Assembly (NCBI RefSeq): GCF_026339995.1
Contig: NZ_JAPEPT010000007.1
Location: 124,001 to 188,000, forward strand
Length of the DNA: 64,000 nucleotides
Origin: Streptomyces sp. NBC_01481
GTDB taxonomy: Bacteria > Actinomycetota > Actinomycetes > Streptomycetales > Streptomycetaceae
Reading direction: 5' to 3'
Part shown: piece after piece, positions 31,216 to 40,514 of the stretch
How the letters are laid out: each line of letters opens with the position of its first letter
Numbering within the stretch: position 1 is the stretch's first letter
Translations under genes and position numbers: made by a program
Notes under the pieces: model-generated
Told to the model about the DNA's origin: nothing
The model's database searches: none
Seen by the model: only the letters and a program-made list of their open reading frames with translations

Positions 31216-32628
31216 ATGGCAAAGGCACCTGTTCTCACGCCCCAGTCGGAAGACTTCCCACGCTGGTACCAGGACCTGATCAACAAGGCCGAGCTGGCGG
31301 ACAACGGCCCGGTGCGCGGCACCATGGTCATCCGACCGTACGGATACGGCCTGTGGGAGCGGATGCAGCAGGAGATGGACGCCCGCATCAAGGATGCGGG
31401 CGCCCAGAACGCCTACTTCCCGCTCTTCATCCCACAGTCTTACCTGACTCGGGAAGCTGAGCACGTCGAGGGCTTCGCGCCCGAGCTCGCGGTTGTCACC
31501 CACGGGGGCGGCAAGGAGCTCGAGGAGCCCGTCGTCGTACGCCCCACCTCCGAGACGATCATCAACGACTACTTCTCGAAGTGGATCCAGAGCTACCGAG
31601 ACCTGCCGCTCCTGATCAACCAGTGGGCCAACGTGGTCCGTTGGGAGATGCGTCCGCGCGTCTTCCTCCGTACGACGGAATTCCTCTGGCAGGAGGGCCA
31701 CACCGCCCACGCCACCTACGAGGACGCCCGCGACTACGCCGCGTACATCCACAAGGAGGTCTACGCGGACTTCATGGTCAACGTCCTCGGCATCGACGTG
31801 GTGCTCGGCCGCAAGACGCCCAGGGAGCGCTTCGCCGGCGCCATCAACACCCTCACGCTCGAAGGCATGATGGGCGACGGCAAGGCCCTGCAGATGGGTA
31901 CGAGCCATGAGCTCGGCACCAACTTCTCCAAGGCCTTCAACACCACGTATCTGTCGAAGGACGGCCGGCAGGAGCTCGCCTGGCAGACCTCCTGGGGCAC
32001 CTCCACCCGGATGGTCGGCGGCCTGATCATGTCCCACGGCGACGACAACGGACTGCGCGTCCCGCCCCGCCTCGCCGCCGTCCAGGTGGTCGTCATGGCC
32101 ATCAAGGGCGACGAGGCCGTCGCCAAGGTCCGCGAGATCGGCGACCGGCTCAAGGCCGCGGGCCTGCGCGTACAGGTCGACGACCGCACCGACACCCCGT
32201 TCGGCCGTCGCGCGGTCGACTGGGAGCTCAAGGGCGTGCCGGTACGGATCGAGATCGGACCGCGGGACCTGGAGGCGGGCACCGCGATGCTGGCCCGCCG
32301 TATCCCGGGAGGCAAGGAGCCGGTGCGCCTCGACGCCCTGGCCGAGCTGCTGCCCGCGGTACTGCAGGAGGACCAGGCGCAGTTGCTGCGCGAGTCGAGG
32401 GAGCGCCGTGAGTCCCGTACGACCGAGGTGCGGACGATCGACGAGGCCGCCGAGGCCGCGGTCGCGGGCGGCTGGGCGCGAATCCCGTGGTCGACGCTGG
32501 GCCAGGAGGGTGAGGCCCGGCTCGCCGAACAGGCGGTGTCCGTACGGTGTCTGGTCGCCGAGGACGGGTCGGTGCCGGAGGCCGACGACGCCCCCGGTAC
32601 TGTCGCGATCGTGGCCCGCGCCTACTGA
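31216..32628 (+). CDS. proS: Prolyl-tRNA synthetase, archaeal/eukaryotic type
   Basis: A 470-residue class II aminoacyl-tRNA synthetase. The core shows VRPTSETIIN, the motif 2 loop FLRTTEFLWQEGHTAH and the motif 3 region ending in the anticodon-binding domain (VQVVVMAIKGDEAVAKV) and a C-terminal zinc-free extension. It begins EDFPRWYQDLINKAELADN and has no room for the ~180-residue editing insertion of bacterial-type ProRS, so it is the archaeal/eukaryotic type. Streptomycetes usually also carry a bacterial-type proS elsewhere. The ATG at 31216 gives the family start. A terminator hairpin follows the stop. Confidence 0.93.
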   Translation: MAKAPVLTPQSEDFPRWYQDLINKAELADNGPVRGTMVIRPYGYGLWERMQQEMDARIKDAGAQNAYFPLFIPQSYLTREAEHVEGFAPELAVVTHGGGKELEEPVVVRPTSETIINDYFSKWIQSYRDLPLLINQWANVVRWEMRPRVFLRTTEFLWQEGHTAHATYEDARDYAAYIHKEVYADFMVNVLGIDVVLGRKTPRERFAGAINTLTLEGMMGDGKALQMGTSHELGTNFSKAFNTTYLSKDGRQELAWQTSWGTSTRMVGGLIMSHGDDNGLRVPPRLAAVQVVVMAIKGDEAVAKVREIGDRLKAAGLRVQVDDRTDTPFGRRAVDWELKGVPVRIEIGPRDLEAGTAMLARRIPGGKEPVRLDALAELLPAVLQEDQAQLLRESRERRESRTTEVRTIDEAAEAAVAGGWARIPWSTLGQEGEARLAEQAVSVRCLVAEDGSVPEADDAPGTVAIVARAY

Positions 32629-32635
32629 GGCTTGA

Positions 32636-32655
32636 GCTACCCGCAAGCGGGTAGC
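32636..32655 (+). terminator. Hairpin after proS
   Basis: GCTACCCGC-AA-GCGGGTAGC, a perfect stem 8 bp after the proS stop at 32628. There is no T-run, as is common in streptomycetes. Confidence 0.65.
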
Positions 32656-32854
32656 CGCCCCGGCGCGCGAAGCTTGCCTACGCGCTGGGGCGTACGCGCC
32701 GCTACGTACCACCTTGTTGTGAGCTGCGAGGCTTCTCCGCAGATCAGCGCACCCGCCCTCGTCAGGACGCATCAATGGCAACTGACGGGTACGTGCAAAA
32801 TATTTGGGATGCCCCGGAATGGAACCCGCAAGCGCTTCGGCTCGTTATCACGAC

Positions 32855-33448
32855 GTGAGCACGACACCACCTGTTCTCGCCGCAGAGCTGGCACAGGCGT
32901 GGGCCGATATTCAGCGGCACCACCCCGAGCTGCCGGATCTTGCCGCGCCAGAGTCCCTGATCGGAGAGTCCTCGTCCGCCTGTGGCGCCGAGCTCTCCTT
33001 CGAGCGACTGCTCCATGAGGCAGTCCATGGCATCGCCGCCGCCCGAGGTGTCCGCGACACCTCACGCGCCGGCCGCTATCACAACCGCCGATTCCTGGCG
33101 ATCGCCGAGGAGATGGGCCTGGACCATGTCGACGAGCCGCATCCGAGCAGCGGCTTCTCACTGGTCATGCTCAATCCCGAGGCGAAGAGACGGTACCGAC
33201 CCACGATCGAAAGACTGCAGCGCGCCCTCAAGGCGCACACGGTCGCGACGGCCTCCGACACCAAGCGCTCCTTCCGCGGGCCGGCCGCCCGGCACGGCTC
33301 GTCCGGCGGTGGTGTGCGCGTGAAGGCGGTCTGCGACTGCGGGCGCAATGTCCGGGTCGTTCCGTCCGTTCTCGCCCAGGCTCCCATTGTCTGCGGCGGC
33401 TGCGGCAAGCCCTTCCGGATCCCGGAAGTGGCCGCCGCGGCGAGCTGA
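32855..33448 (+). CDS. SprT-like putative zinc metalloprotein with C-terminal zinc ribbon
   Basis: A 197-residue conserved streptomycete protein. HEAVH at 54-58 fits the HExxH zinc-protease motif, followed by a G-rich turn (GIAAARGVRDTSRAGRYHN). The C-terminus has two cysteine pairs (CDCG and CGGCG), consistent with a zinc ribbon, as in SprT-type proteins. Substrate and process are unknown; SprT relatives act in DNA-protein crosslink repair in eukaryotes, which is only an analogy. The GTG at 32855 gives the conserved N-terminus; an ATG at 32819 would add 12 residues, and neither has a clear ribosome site. Confidence 0.8.
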   Translation: MSTTPPVLAAELAQAWADIQRHHPELPDLAAPESLIGESSSACGAELSFERLLHEAVHGIAAARGVRDTSRAGRYHNRRFLAIAEEMGLDHVDEPHPSSGFSLVMLNPEAKRRYRPTIERLQRALKAHTVATASDTKRSFRGPAARHGSSGGGVRVKAVCDCGRNVRVVPSVLAQAPIVCGGCGKPFRIPEVAAAAS

Positions 33449-33667
33449 CCGCCACGCCCGCCGGGTCGGGCCGCCCGACGGGGGCGGTGCGACTCCGGTC
33501 GGGTGCGAGGCCGCCGCAGGTGTGTGGCACAATGGCTAGCTGTACTCGACAGCCGCACAGGAACCCTCTCGCCTCCGGCTGACGCGTCCATCGGGCACCC
33601 GAGTACCGCAACCCCACGTGGCATCTCGTTGTGCCCAACCACGTCAAGACCAGGAGACACCACTTCC

Positions 33668-34117
33668 GTGGCAGTCAAGATCAAGCTGAAGCGTCTGGGC
33701 AAGATCCGTTCGCCTCACTACCGCATCGTCGTTGCCGACTCCCGTACCCGCCGTGACGGCCGGGCCATCGAGGAGATCGGCCTGTACCACCCGGTGCAGA
33801 ACCCCTCGCGCATCGAGGTCGACTCCGAGCGCGCGCAGTACTGGCTGTCCGTCGGCGCCCAGCCGACCGAGCCGGTTCTCGCCATCCTGAAGCTCACCGG
33901 TGACTGGCAGAAGCACAAGGGCCTGCCGGCCCCGGCGCCGCTGCTCGTCGCGGAGCCGAAGGACAAGCGCGCGGCGTTCGAGGCCTTCACCAAGGGCCTC
34001 GAGGGCGACGAGCCGAAGGGTGAGGCCATCACCCCGAAGGCGAAGAAGGCCGACAAGAAGGCGGACGAGGCCGAGGCTGCCTCGTCGGCGTCCGCCGCTG
34101 AGTCGACCGAGGCCTGA
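33668..34117 (+). CDS. rpsP: 30S ribosomal protein S16
   Basis: A 149-residue S16. The first ~85 residues are the ribosomal domain ([20 protein letters not shown] at the start). The last ~50 residues are a K/A/E-rich tail not found in E. coli S16 but usual in streptomycetes. GTG start at 33668 after GGAGACAC. First gene of the rpsP-khpA-rimM-trmD cluster; khpA begins 2 bp after its stop. Confidence 0.97.
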   Translation: MAVKIKLKRLGKIRSPHYRIVVADSRTRRDGRAIEEIGLYHPVQNPSRIEVDSERAQYWLSVGAQPTEPVLAILKLTGDWQKHKGLPAPAPLLVAEPKDKRAAFEAFTKGLEGDEPKGEAITPKAKKADKKADEAEAASSASAAESTEA

Positions 34118-34119
34118 GC

Positions 34120-34359
34120 ATGCTCGAGGAGGCTCTCGAGCACCTCGTGAAGGGCATCGTCGACAACCCGGACGACGTGCAGGTTGCCTCGCGCACCCTG
34201 CGCCGCGGGCGTGTGCTCGAGGTCCGGGTCCACCCCGACGACCTCGGTAAGGTGATCGGCCGCAACGGCCGCACCGCACGCGCACTGCGCACCGTCGTGG
34301 GCGCCATTGGCGGCCGTGGCATCCGCGTCGACCTTGTCGACGTGGACCAGGTTCGCTGA
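34120..34359 (+). CDS. khpA: KH-domain RNA-binding protein KhpA (YlqC)
   Basis: A 79-residue single KH domain. The GxxG loop is [14 protein letters not shown] (about 46-59), inside the KH helix-turn-helix. KhpA binds RNA, in several Gram-positives together with KhpB (Jag). The gene lies 2 bp after rpsP, the common bacterial arrangement with rimM and trmD downstream, so all four are expected to be co-expressed for ribosome and tRNA maturation. Confidence 0.93.
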   Translation: MLEEALEHLVKGIVDNPDDVQVASRTLRRGRVLEVRVHPDDLGKVIGRNGRTARALRTVVGAIGGRGIRVDLVDVDQVR

Positions 34360-34438
34360 CACGTTGTTGAACACCGGCTCGGGCCGGGGAGGGCTTACGA
34401 GCCCGCCCCGGCCCGTAGTCGTATCGAAGGAGAAGCAT

Positions 34439-34984
34439 GTGCAGCTGGTAGTCGGGCGTATCGGCCGGGCCCACGGCATCAAGGGCGAGGTCACCGTCGA
34501 GGTGCGCACGGACGAGCCGGAACTGCGGCTCGCCCCCGGCGCCGTGCTGGCCACCGACCCGGCCGCGGTGGGGCCGCTGACGATCGAGACCGGCCGGGTG
34601 CACAGCGGCAGGCTGCTGCTGCGCTTCGAGGGCGTACGGGACCGAAACGCGGCCGAGGCCCTGCGCAACACCCTGCTGATCGCGGACGTGGACCCACAAG
34701 AGCTGCCCGGGGAACCGGACGAGTACTACGACCACCAGCTGATGGACCTCGATGTCGTCCTCGCCGACGGCACCGAGATCGGCCGGATCACCGAGATCAG
34801 CCATCTGCCCTCGCAGGACCTCTTCATCGTCGAGCGGCCGGACGGCAGCGAGGTGATGATCCCCTTCGTCGGCGACATCGTGAGCGAGATCGACCTGGAG
34901 AAGCAGCGGGCCGTCATCACGCCGCCGCCCGGGCTGATCGACGACAGTGAGGCCGAGATCGCATCGTCGAGGGACGAGAACTGA
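34439..34984 (+). CDS. rimM: 16S rRNA processing protein RimM
   Basis: A 181-residue 30S assembly factor. Its N-terminal barrel starts [19 protein letters not shown]. The C-terminal PRC barrel holds the conserved [11 protein letters not shown] and the closing motif [10 protein letters not shown]...EVMIPFV. The GTG at 34439 has GGAG 6-7 bases upstream. Its stop overlaps the trmD start (TGATG), indicating translational coupling. Confidence 0.96.
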   Translation: MQLVVGRIGRAHGIKGEVTVEVRTDEPELRLAPGAVLATDPAAVGPLTIETGRVHSGRLLLRFEGVRDRNAAEALRNTLLIADVDPQELPGEPDEYYDHQLMDLDVVLADGTEIGRITEISHLPSQDLFIVERPDGSEVMIPFVGDIVSEIDLEKQRAVITPPPGLIDDSEAEIASSRDEN

Positions 34985-35805
34985 TGAGGCTCGACGTCGT
35001 CACGATCTTCCCCGAATACCTCGAACCGCTGAACGTCTCGCTCGTCGGCAAGGCACGCGCGCGTGGACAGCTCGATGTCCATGTGCACGACCTGCGCCGG
35101 TGGACGTACGACCGGCACAACACCGTCGACGACACTCCGTACGGCGGCGGTCCCGGCATGGTCATGAAGACCGATCCCTGGGGCGACGCCCTCGACGACG
35201 CGCTCGCGAGCGGCTACGAGACGGGCGCGCACGGCCCGGTCATGGTCGTGCCCACCCCCAGCGGCCGCCCCTTCACCCAGGAACTCGCCGTCGAGCTCTC
35301 CGAGCGGCCGTGGCTGATCTTCACCCCCGCCCGCTACGAGGGCATCGACCGCCGGGTCATCGACGAGTACGCGACCCGGATACCGGTCTACGAGGTATCC
35401 ATCGGGGACTACGTCCTGGCCGGCGGCGAGGCCGCCGTCCTGGTGATCACCGAGGCCGTGGCCCGGCTGCTGCCGGGCGTCCTGGGCAATGCCGAGTCGC
35501 ACCGGGACGACTCCTTCGCACCCGGCGCGATGGCCAATCTGCTCGAAGGCCCCGTCTACACCAAGCCGCCCGAGTGGCGAGGCCGCGCCATTCCGGACGT
35601 GCTGGTCAGCGGGCACCACGGGAAGATCGCGCGCTGGCGGCGGGACGAGGCGCTGCGGCGTACGGCCGCCAACAGGCCCGATCTGATTGAGCGTTGCGAT
35701 CCCTCCGCCTTCGACAAGAAGGACCGGGAGATCCTGTCCATCCTGGGCTGGTCGCCGGAGCCCGGCGGCCGATTTTGGCGCAGGCCCGAGGCCGTGGAAG
35801 AATAG
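34984..35805 (+). CDS. trmD: tRNA (guanine(37)-N(1))-methyltransferase
   Basis: A 273-residue SPOUT methyltransferase that makes m1G37 in tRNAs and prevents frameshifting. The N-terminus [16 protein letters not shown], the DDTPYGGGPGMVMK loop and the SAM-binding knot segment VSIGDYVLAGGEAAVL are all present. Length is slightly above the family's ~250 owing to a C-terminal extension. One-base overlap with rimM. Confidence 0.97.
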   Translation: MRLDVVTIFPEYLEPLNVSLVGKARARGQLDVHVHDLRRWTYDRHNTVDDTPYGGGPGMVMKTDPWGDALDDALASGYETGAHGPVMVVPTPSGRPFTQELAVELSERPWLIFTPARYEGIDRRVIDEYATRIPVYEVSIGDYVLAGGEAAVLVITEAVARLLPGVLGNAESHRDDSFAPGAMANLLEGPVYTKPPEWRGRAIPDVLVSGHHGKIARWRRDEALRRTAANRPDLIERCDPSAFDKKDREILSILGWSPEPGGRFWRRPEAVEE

Positions 35806-35936
35806 GCCGCTGCTGTGCGTCCGGTCGGCGCCCCTGCCACAGGGGGAACGACGCCCGCCCGACGCGGCCAGCACCCTGATTCTCATCTCGATCGTTCCGC
35901 TGATGACCTGTGGCATCGGCGAGGAAGCAGACCAAC

Positions 35937-36287
35937 ATGGCTCACCTGCTCGACAACGTCAACGCGGCTTCGCTGCGCAGCGACGTCCCCGCCTTCCGTC
36001 CCGGCGACACCGTGAACGTCCACGTGCGCGTCATCGAGGGCAACCGCTCGCGTATCCAGCAGTTCAAGGGCGTTGTCATCCGCCGCCAGGGCTCGGGCGT
36101 CAGCGAGACCTTCACGGTCCGCAAGGTCTCCTTCTCCGTCGGCGTCGAGCGCACCTTCCCGGTGCACAGCCCGATCTTCGAGAAGATCGAGCTCGTCACC
36201 CGCGGTGACGTCCGTCGCGCGAAGCTGTACTACCTCCGCGACCTGCGCGGCAAGGCCGCCAAGATCAAGGAGAAGCGCGACAACTGA
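35937..36287 (+). CDS. rplS: 50S ribosomal protein L19
   Basis: A 116-residue L19, complete: core [20 protein letters not shown], then [12 protein letters not shown] and the basic end [20 protein letters not shown]. The ATG at 35937 follows GAGGAAG. A 131-bp gap separates it from trmD, so it may also have its own promoter. Ends the ribosomal part of the cluster. Confidence 0.97.
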   Translation: MAHLLDNVNAASLRSDVPAFRPGDTVNVHVRVIEGNRSRIQQFKGVVIRRQGSGVSETFTVRKVSFSVGVERTFPVHSPIFEKIELVTRGDVRRAKLYYLRDLRGKAAKIKEKRDN

Positions 36288-36368
36288 GCCTCGGCTCGCC
36301 TCTCGCGCCTGAGCTTCGGCTCACACTCACGCCGGGTTCACATAGGGGCCGGATAGGCTCTGGCCCCG

Positions 36369-37172
36369 ATGGACACCGAAGCGAAGTACACGGAGCGCGA
36401 CCGCTCTTCCGCCCCCGGCACCGGGGAAGAGGAAGAGGGGTCGCGCTCTGTGCGTTCATCACGCCCCTCCGGGCACCTGGGTAAACGTCTCTCCGGGATG
36501 TCCTGGCGCGGGGCCGGGCTGCTCGGTCTCGCCTGCACGGTCGTTGTGCTGCTGTTCAGCCATTTCGTGGTGCAGCCGTTCCAGATCCCCAGCAGCTCGA
36601 TGGAACCCACCCTTCAGGTCGGGGACCGGGTTCTGGTGAACAAGCTGGCGTACCGTTTCGGTTCGGGGCCGGAGCGGGGGGACGTCGTCGTCTTCGACGG
36701 CACCGGATCCTTCGTACAGGAGGGTCTGCAGGAGAACCCGGTCAGTGCGGCGACGCGTGGCGTGTTCGCAGCGCTGGGACTGGCCGAACCCGCCGAGACC
36801 GACTTCGTGAAGCGCGTGGTCGGCGTGGGCGGTGACCGCGTGGTGTGCTGCGACAAGGGGGGAAGAGTCGAGGTGAACGGCGTACCCGTCGACGAGGGAT
36901 ATCTGCACCCCGGTGACGTCCCGTCAGAGGTTCCCTTCGACATCGTCGTCCCACAGGGCACTCTGTGGGTCATGGGGGACCACCGGAGCAATTCGCGCGA
37001 CTCCCGCGACCATCTGGGGGAGCCCGGCGGCGGCATGGTGCCCGTCGACAGGGTGATCGGACGGGCGGACTGGATCGGCTGGCCGGTCGGCCGCTGGACC
37101 TCGCTGGAGCCGTCCGGTGCCTTTGCGCGCGTCGGGGAGGCGGAACGAATGCCGGGCGGCGCCCATGGGTAA
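36369..37172 (+). CDS. sipW: Type I signal peptidase SipW
   Basis: First of four tandem leader peptidases. 267 residues: a charged N-terminal tail, one membrane helix (about 50-70), then the extracytoplasmic catalytic domain. The catalytic serine is S77 in IPSSSMEP and the lysine general base is in FVKRVVGVGGD (about 157). The box WVMGDHRSNSRDSR is present. No second membrane segment is seen at the C-terminus, unlike the next three. The start is the ATG at 36369. The stop overlaps the sipX start by 8 bp. Confidence 0.93.
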   Translation: MDTEAKYTERDRSSAPGTGEEEEGSRSVRSSRPSGHLGKRLSGMSWRGAGLLGLACTVVVLLFSHFVVQPFQIPSSSMEPTLQVGDRVLVNKLAYRFGSGPERGDVVVFDGTGSFVQEGLQENPVSAATRGVFAALGLAEPAETDFVKRVVGVGGDRVVCCDKGGRVEVNGVPVDEGYLHPGDVPSEVPFDIVVPQGTLWVMGDHRSNSRDSRDHLGEPGGGMVPVDRVIGRADWIGWPVGRWTSLEPSGAFARVGEAERMPGGAHG

Positions 37173-38220
37173 CCGCGGGCGTCGAGCGAGCCACCGGGCC
37201 GACACCAGGCTGCCCACCGGGACCCGGCCGACGAACGGTTCCCGGACGCTGCCGGGCCGTGCGGAACGGCGCAGGCTCGCTCAGAAGGTGAAGCGCAAGC
37301 GCCGCCGTTCGGCAGTGAAGGAGATACCTCTCCTGATCACCGTGGCGCTGATGATCGCGCTGGTTCTCAAGACGTTCCTGGTGCAGGCCTTTGTGATCCC
37401 GTCGGGCTCGATGGAGCAGACGATCCGGATCCAGGACCGCGTGCTCGTGGACAAGCTCACTCCCTGGTTCGGCTCGAAGCCCCAGCGCGGTGACGTCGTG
37501 GTCTTCAGGGACCCGGGCGGCTGGCTCCGGCAAGAGGAGAAGCCGAAGACGGACGACCCGATCGTCGTCAAGCAGGTCAAGCAGGGCCTGACCTTCATCG
37601 GACTGCTGCCCTCCGACGACGAGCAGGATCTGATCAAGCGCGTGGTCGCGGTCGGCGGGGACACCGTCAAGTGCTGCGACAAGGACGGGCGGGTCACCGT
37701 CAACGGTGTACCGCTCATCGAGCCGTACCTGAACCCCGGAAACGTTCCCTCGACGCTGAAGTTCGAGGTCAAGGTGCCGGCCGGGCGGATCTTCGTCATG
37801 GGCGACCACCGGGCCAACTCGGCCGACTCGCGCTTCCATCTCGACGAGAAGGACCGGGGCACGGTCTCGGAGGACCAGGTCGTCGGACGTGCCATGGTCA
37901 TCGCCTGGCCGATCGGCCACTGGCGGAAGCTGGAGGAGCCCGAGACGTACGCATCCGTGCCGAACGCGCGTGCCGGGTCGACATCAGCACTCCACCCGTC
38001 GAATAGGGTGTCACCTCAGGATCTCAACGGAATGATCCTGCTCCCGAGCCCTGCGGAACTCCCGCTCGTTATGGGAGTAGTGGGCCTGCTCCGGATCCGG
38101 GGCAGGCGGTTCGCACGGACTGAGGAGTGGATGTGGGGGACGTGGCGGTCGGCGCACGATCCGGACACGACGGGCCGGAGGAGAGGCCGGGGAAACCCGC
38201 CGAGTCACCCGCAGCTGTGA
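37165..38220 (+). CDS. sipX: Type I signal peptidase SipX
   Basis: A 351-residue leader peptidase. A basic N-terminal tail precedes a membrane helix (about 55-75). Catalytic Ser is S82 in IPSGSMEQT, Lys in LIKRVVAVGGD, and the conserved box is FVMGDHRANSADSR. A second hydrophobic segment (about 295-310) is followed by a basic, R-rich tail. It overlaps sipW by 8 bp and sipY by about 90 bp. In S. lividans the four Sip enzymes are all functional but differ in importance. Confidence 0.92.
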   Translation: MGNRGRRASHRADTRLPTGTRPTNGSRTLPGRAERRRLAQKVKRKRRRSAVKEIPLLITVALMIALVLKTFLVQAFVIPSGSMEQTIRIQDRVLVDKLTPWFGSKPQRGDVVVFRDPGGWLRQEEKPKTDDPIVVKQVKQGLTFIGLLPSDDEQDLIKRVVAVGGDTVKCCDKDGRVTVNGVPLIEPYLNPGNVPSTLKFEVKVPAGRIFVMGDHRANSADSRFHLDEKDRGTVSEDQVVGRAMVIAWPIGHWRKLEEPETYASVPNARAGSTSALHPSNRVSPQDLNGMILLPSPAELPLVMGVVGLLRIRGRRFARTEEWMWGTWRSAHDPDTTGRRRGRGNPPSHPQL

Positions 38221-39095
38221 CGGACGAATCGGCGGCGCGTACGCCGGGGACGGCGGGCGGCGTGGACGACGAGAGCGTCCAGGGCGCCGGGGGCGGATCC
38301 TCCGAGGGCAGTGGTACGGGACAGAAGAAGCAGCGATCCTTCTGGAAGGAACTGCCGCTCCTGATCGGTATCGCGCTGCTTCTCGCGCTGCTCATCAAGA
38401 CCTTCCTGGTACAGGCGTTCTCGATCCCCTCGGACTCGATGCAGAACACCCTCCAGCGCGGTGACCGGGTGCTGGTCGACAAACTCACCCCGTGGTTCGG
38501 CTCGGAGCCGGAGCGCGGCGAGGTCGTCGTCTTCCACGACCCGGGCGGCTGGCTGGACGGTGAGCCCACCCCCAAGCCGAACGCCGTGCAGAACTTCCTC
38601 AGCTTCATCGGCCTGATGCCGTCGTCCGAGGAGAAGGACCTGATCAAGCGGACGATCGCGGTCGCCGGCGACACGGTGGAGTGCAAGAAGGGCGGCCCGG
38701 TCAAGGTCAACGGCAAGGCGCTCGACGAGCCGTACATCTTCCCGGGCAGCACCGCCTGCGACGACCAGCCCTTCGGCCCCTTCAAGGTGCCGAAGGACCG
38801 GATCTGGGTGATGGGCGACAACCGCCAGAACTCCCGTGACTCCCGCTACCACATGGAAGACGTGAACGGCGGCTTCGTTCCGGTCGACAAGGTCGTCGGA
38901 CGTGCCGTGGTGGTGGCCTGGCCGCTGGACCGCTGGGCGACGCTGCCGGTGCCCGAGACCTTCGACCAGCCGGGCATCAACTCCGCTGCCGCGGCTGCCG
39001 CCTCGGCCGCGCCCCTGGCGCTGGGCACGATCGGCGCCCTGCCGATCGTGCTCCTGCGCCGGAGGAGGCTGACCTCCGGGCGTACCGCCGGGTAG
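38133..39095 (+). CDS. sipY: Type I signal peptidase SipY
   Basis: A 320-residue leader peptidase. The first ~70 residues are a long acidic/Gly-rich cytoplasmic tail. The membrane helix is at about 73-93, the catalytic Ser is S102 in IPSDSMQNT, the Lys is in LIKRTIAVAGD and the box WVMGDNRQNSRDSR follows. A C-terminal A-rich hydrophobic segment ends in RRRR. The GTG at 38133 is chosen because GAGGAG lies 5-6 bases upstream; GTG at 38127 is also possible. SipY is described as the major signal peptidase in S. lividans. Confidence 0.92.
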   Translation: MGDVAVGARSGHDGPEERPGKPAESPAAVTDESAARTPGTAGGVDDESVQGAGGGSSEGSGTGQKKQRSFWKELPLLIGIALLLALLIKTFLVQAFSIPSDSMQNTLQRGDRVLVDKLTPWFGSEPERGEVVVFHDPGGWLDGEPTPKPNAVQNFLSFIGLMPSSEEKDLIKRTIAVAGDTVECKKGGPVKVNGKALDEPYIFPGSTACDDQPFGPFKVPKDRIWVMGDNRQNSRDSRYHMEDVNGGFVPVDKVVGRAVVVAWPLDRWATLPVPETFDQPGINSAAAAAASAAPLALGTIGALPIVLLRRRRLTSGRTAG

Positions 39096-39168
39096 GGTGC
39101 CGTCCCAGATCGCCGATCCCCGGGGCACGATGCCCGGGGACCGAATCTCCGAGGTGGGGAGCGCTGGG

Positions 39169-39930
39169 ATGAGCGGAACAGTACGTACGGACGACGGCCA
39201 CGGCCGGCTCGGCAATGCACTGTCGGGTCTGGCCGTGGCCGTCGGCTCTGTGCTCTTCCTCGGAGGGTTCATCTGGGGGGCCGTGGTCTACCAGCCGTAC
39301 ACCGTGCCGACCGACTCGATGACGCCGACCGTGCAGGCCGGAGACCGGGTGCTTGCGGAGCGGATAGACGGCGACCAGGTGCGGCGCGGGGACATCGTGG
39401 TCTTCCGGGACAAACAGTGGGGCGACATGCCGATGGTGAAGCGTGTGGTCGGCGTGGGCGGCGACACGATCGCCTGCTGCGGGGACGGCGGCAAGCTGAC
39501 CGTCAACGGCAAGGCCGTCGAGGAACCGTATCTGCGCACCAAGGGACCCGCGTCGAACAGCTTCACGGCGAGCGTGCCCAAGGGGCAGCTGTTCCTGCTG
39601 GGCGACGAGCGCATGGGTTCGCAGGACTCGCGCGTACACCTTCAGGACCCCGGCCAGGGGTCGGTGCCGCGCTCGGCCGTGGAGGCCCGGCTGGACGCCG
39701 TGGCATGGCCCCTGGACGGCGGTCTGCTGGAGCGGCCCGACGGCTTCGCCGCGCTGCCGGGCGGGGTGTCCCCGCCGGGACCGGTGAAGCTGGTGGTCGG
39801 GTCGGTGGCGGTCGGGGCAGGGCTGATCGTGGCCGGGGCTCTGTACGGTCCCATCGCGCGCAGGCTGTCGGGGAGGCGGCGTGGGGCCGCGGGCGCCGGG
39901 CGCAAGAAGGCGACCGCCGGTGTCGGATGA
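39169..39930 (+). CDS. sipZ: Type I signal peptidase SipZ
   Basis: A 253-residue leader peptidase, the fourth of the cluster. N-terminal helix about 18-40; catalytic Ser S50 in VPTDSMTPT; Lys in MVKRVVGVGGD. The conserved box is varied (FLLGDERMGSQDSR, with E where the others have H or N). A second hydrophobic helix lies near 210-230 and the tail is basic. The ATG at 39169 follows GGTGGGGAG. Its end overlaps the NUDIX gene start. Confidence 0.92.
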   Translation: MSGTVRTDDGHGRLGNALSGLAVAVGSVLFLGGFIWGAVVYQPYTVPTDSMTPTVQAGDRVLAERIDGDQVRRGDIVVFRDKQWGDMPMVKRVVGVGGDTIACCGDGGKLTVNGKAVEEPYLRTKGPASNSFTASVPKGQLFLLGDERMGSQDSRVHLQDPGQGSVPRSAVEARLDAVAWPLDGGLLERPDGFAALPGGVSPPGPVKLVVGSVAVGAGLIVAGALYGPIARRLSGRRRGAAGAGRKKATAGVG

Positions 39931-40459
39931 GCCATCGGCGCACGGCGAGCCGGTGTCGGATGAGGAGCCGGCGCTCGGCGAGCTGCGGAAGGTGGCCCGG
40001 GTCGTCCTGCTCGATCCCGACGACCGCATCCTCCTGATGCACGGGTACGAGCCGCAGGATCCGGCCGACCGCTGGTGGTTCACGCCGGGCGGCGGACTGG
40101 AGGGCGAGGAGACCCGGGAGGAGGCCGCCCTGCGCGAGCTGGCCGAGGAGACGGGGATCACAGAGGTCGAACTGGGGCCGGTGCTGTGGCGGCGGACCTG
40201 CTCCTTTCCGTTCGACGGACGCCGCTGGGACCAGGACGAGTGGTACTTCCTGGCGCGTACGGCGCAGACGGCGACGGCCCCGGGCGGACTGACGGAGCTT
40301 GAGCGGCGCAGTGTCGGGGGTCTGAGGTGGTGGACCTCCGCCGAACTGTCGGCGGCCCGTGAGACGGTATATCCGACCAGGCTCGCCGAGCTGCTGCGAA
40401 CGCTGCTCGACGAGGGTCCTCCGAGTGCGCCGATTGTCCTGGCCCCCGAAATCGTCTAG
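39920..40459 (+). CDS. NUDIX hydrolase
   Basis: A 179-residue protein with a complete NUDIX box: GGGLEGEE then REEAALRELAEETG (about 61-83), which binds the divalent metal and cleaves nucleoside diphosphates linked to another moiety. An acidic ~25-residue tail precedes the domain. The GTG at 39920 overlaps the end of sipZ; a second in-frame GTG at 39953 is an alternative. MutT-like genes follow the sip cluster in other streptomycetes. Substrate unknown. Confidence 0.88.
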   Translation: MSDEPSAHGEPVSDEEPALGELRKVARVVLLDPDDRILLMHGYEPQDPADRWWFTPGGGLEGEETREEAALRELAEETGITEVELGPVLWRRTCSFPFDGRRWDQDEWYFLARTAQTATAPGGLTELERRSVGGLRWWTSAELSAARETVYPTRLAELLRTLLDEGPPSAPIVLAPEIV

Positions 40460-40514
40460 GGGCCCGTGGGGCTGGCGCACAATAGGGGGACGCACGGCTG
40501 AAGGGGAACATGCC

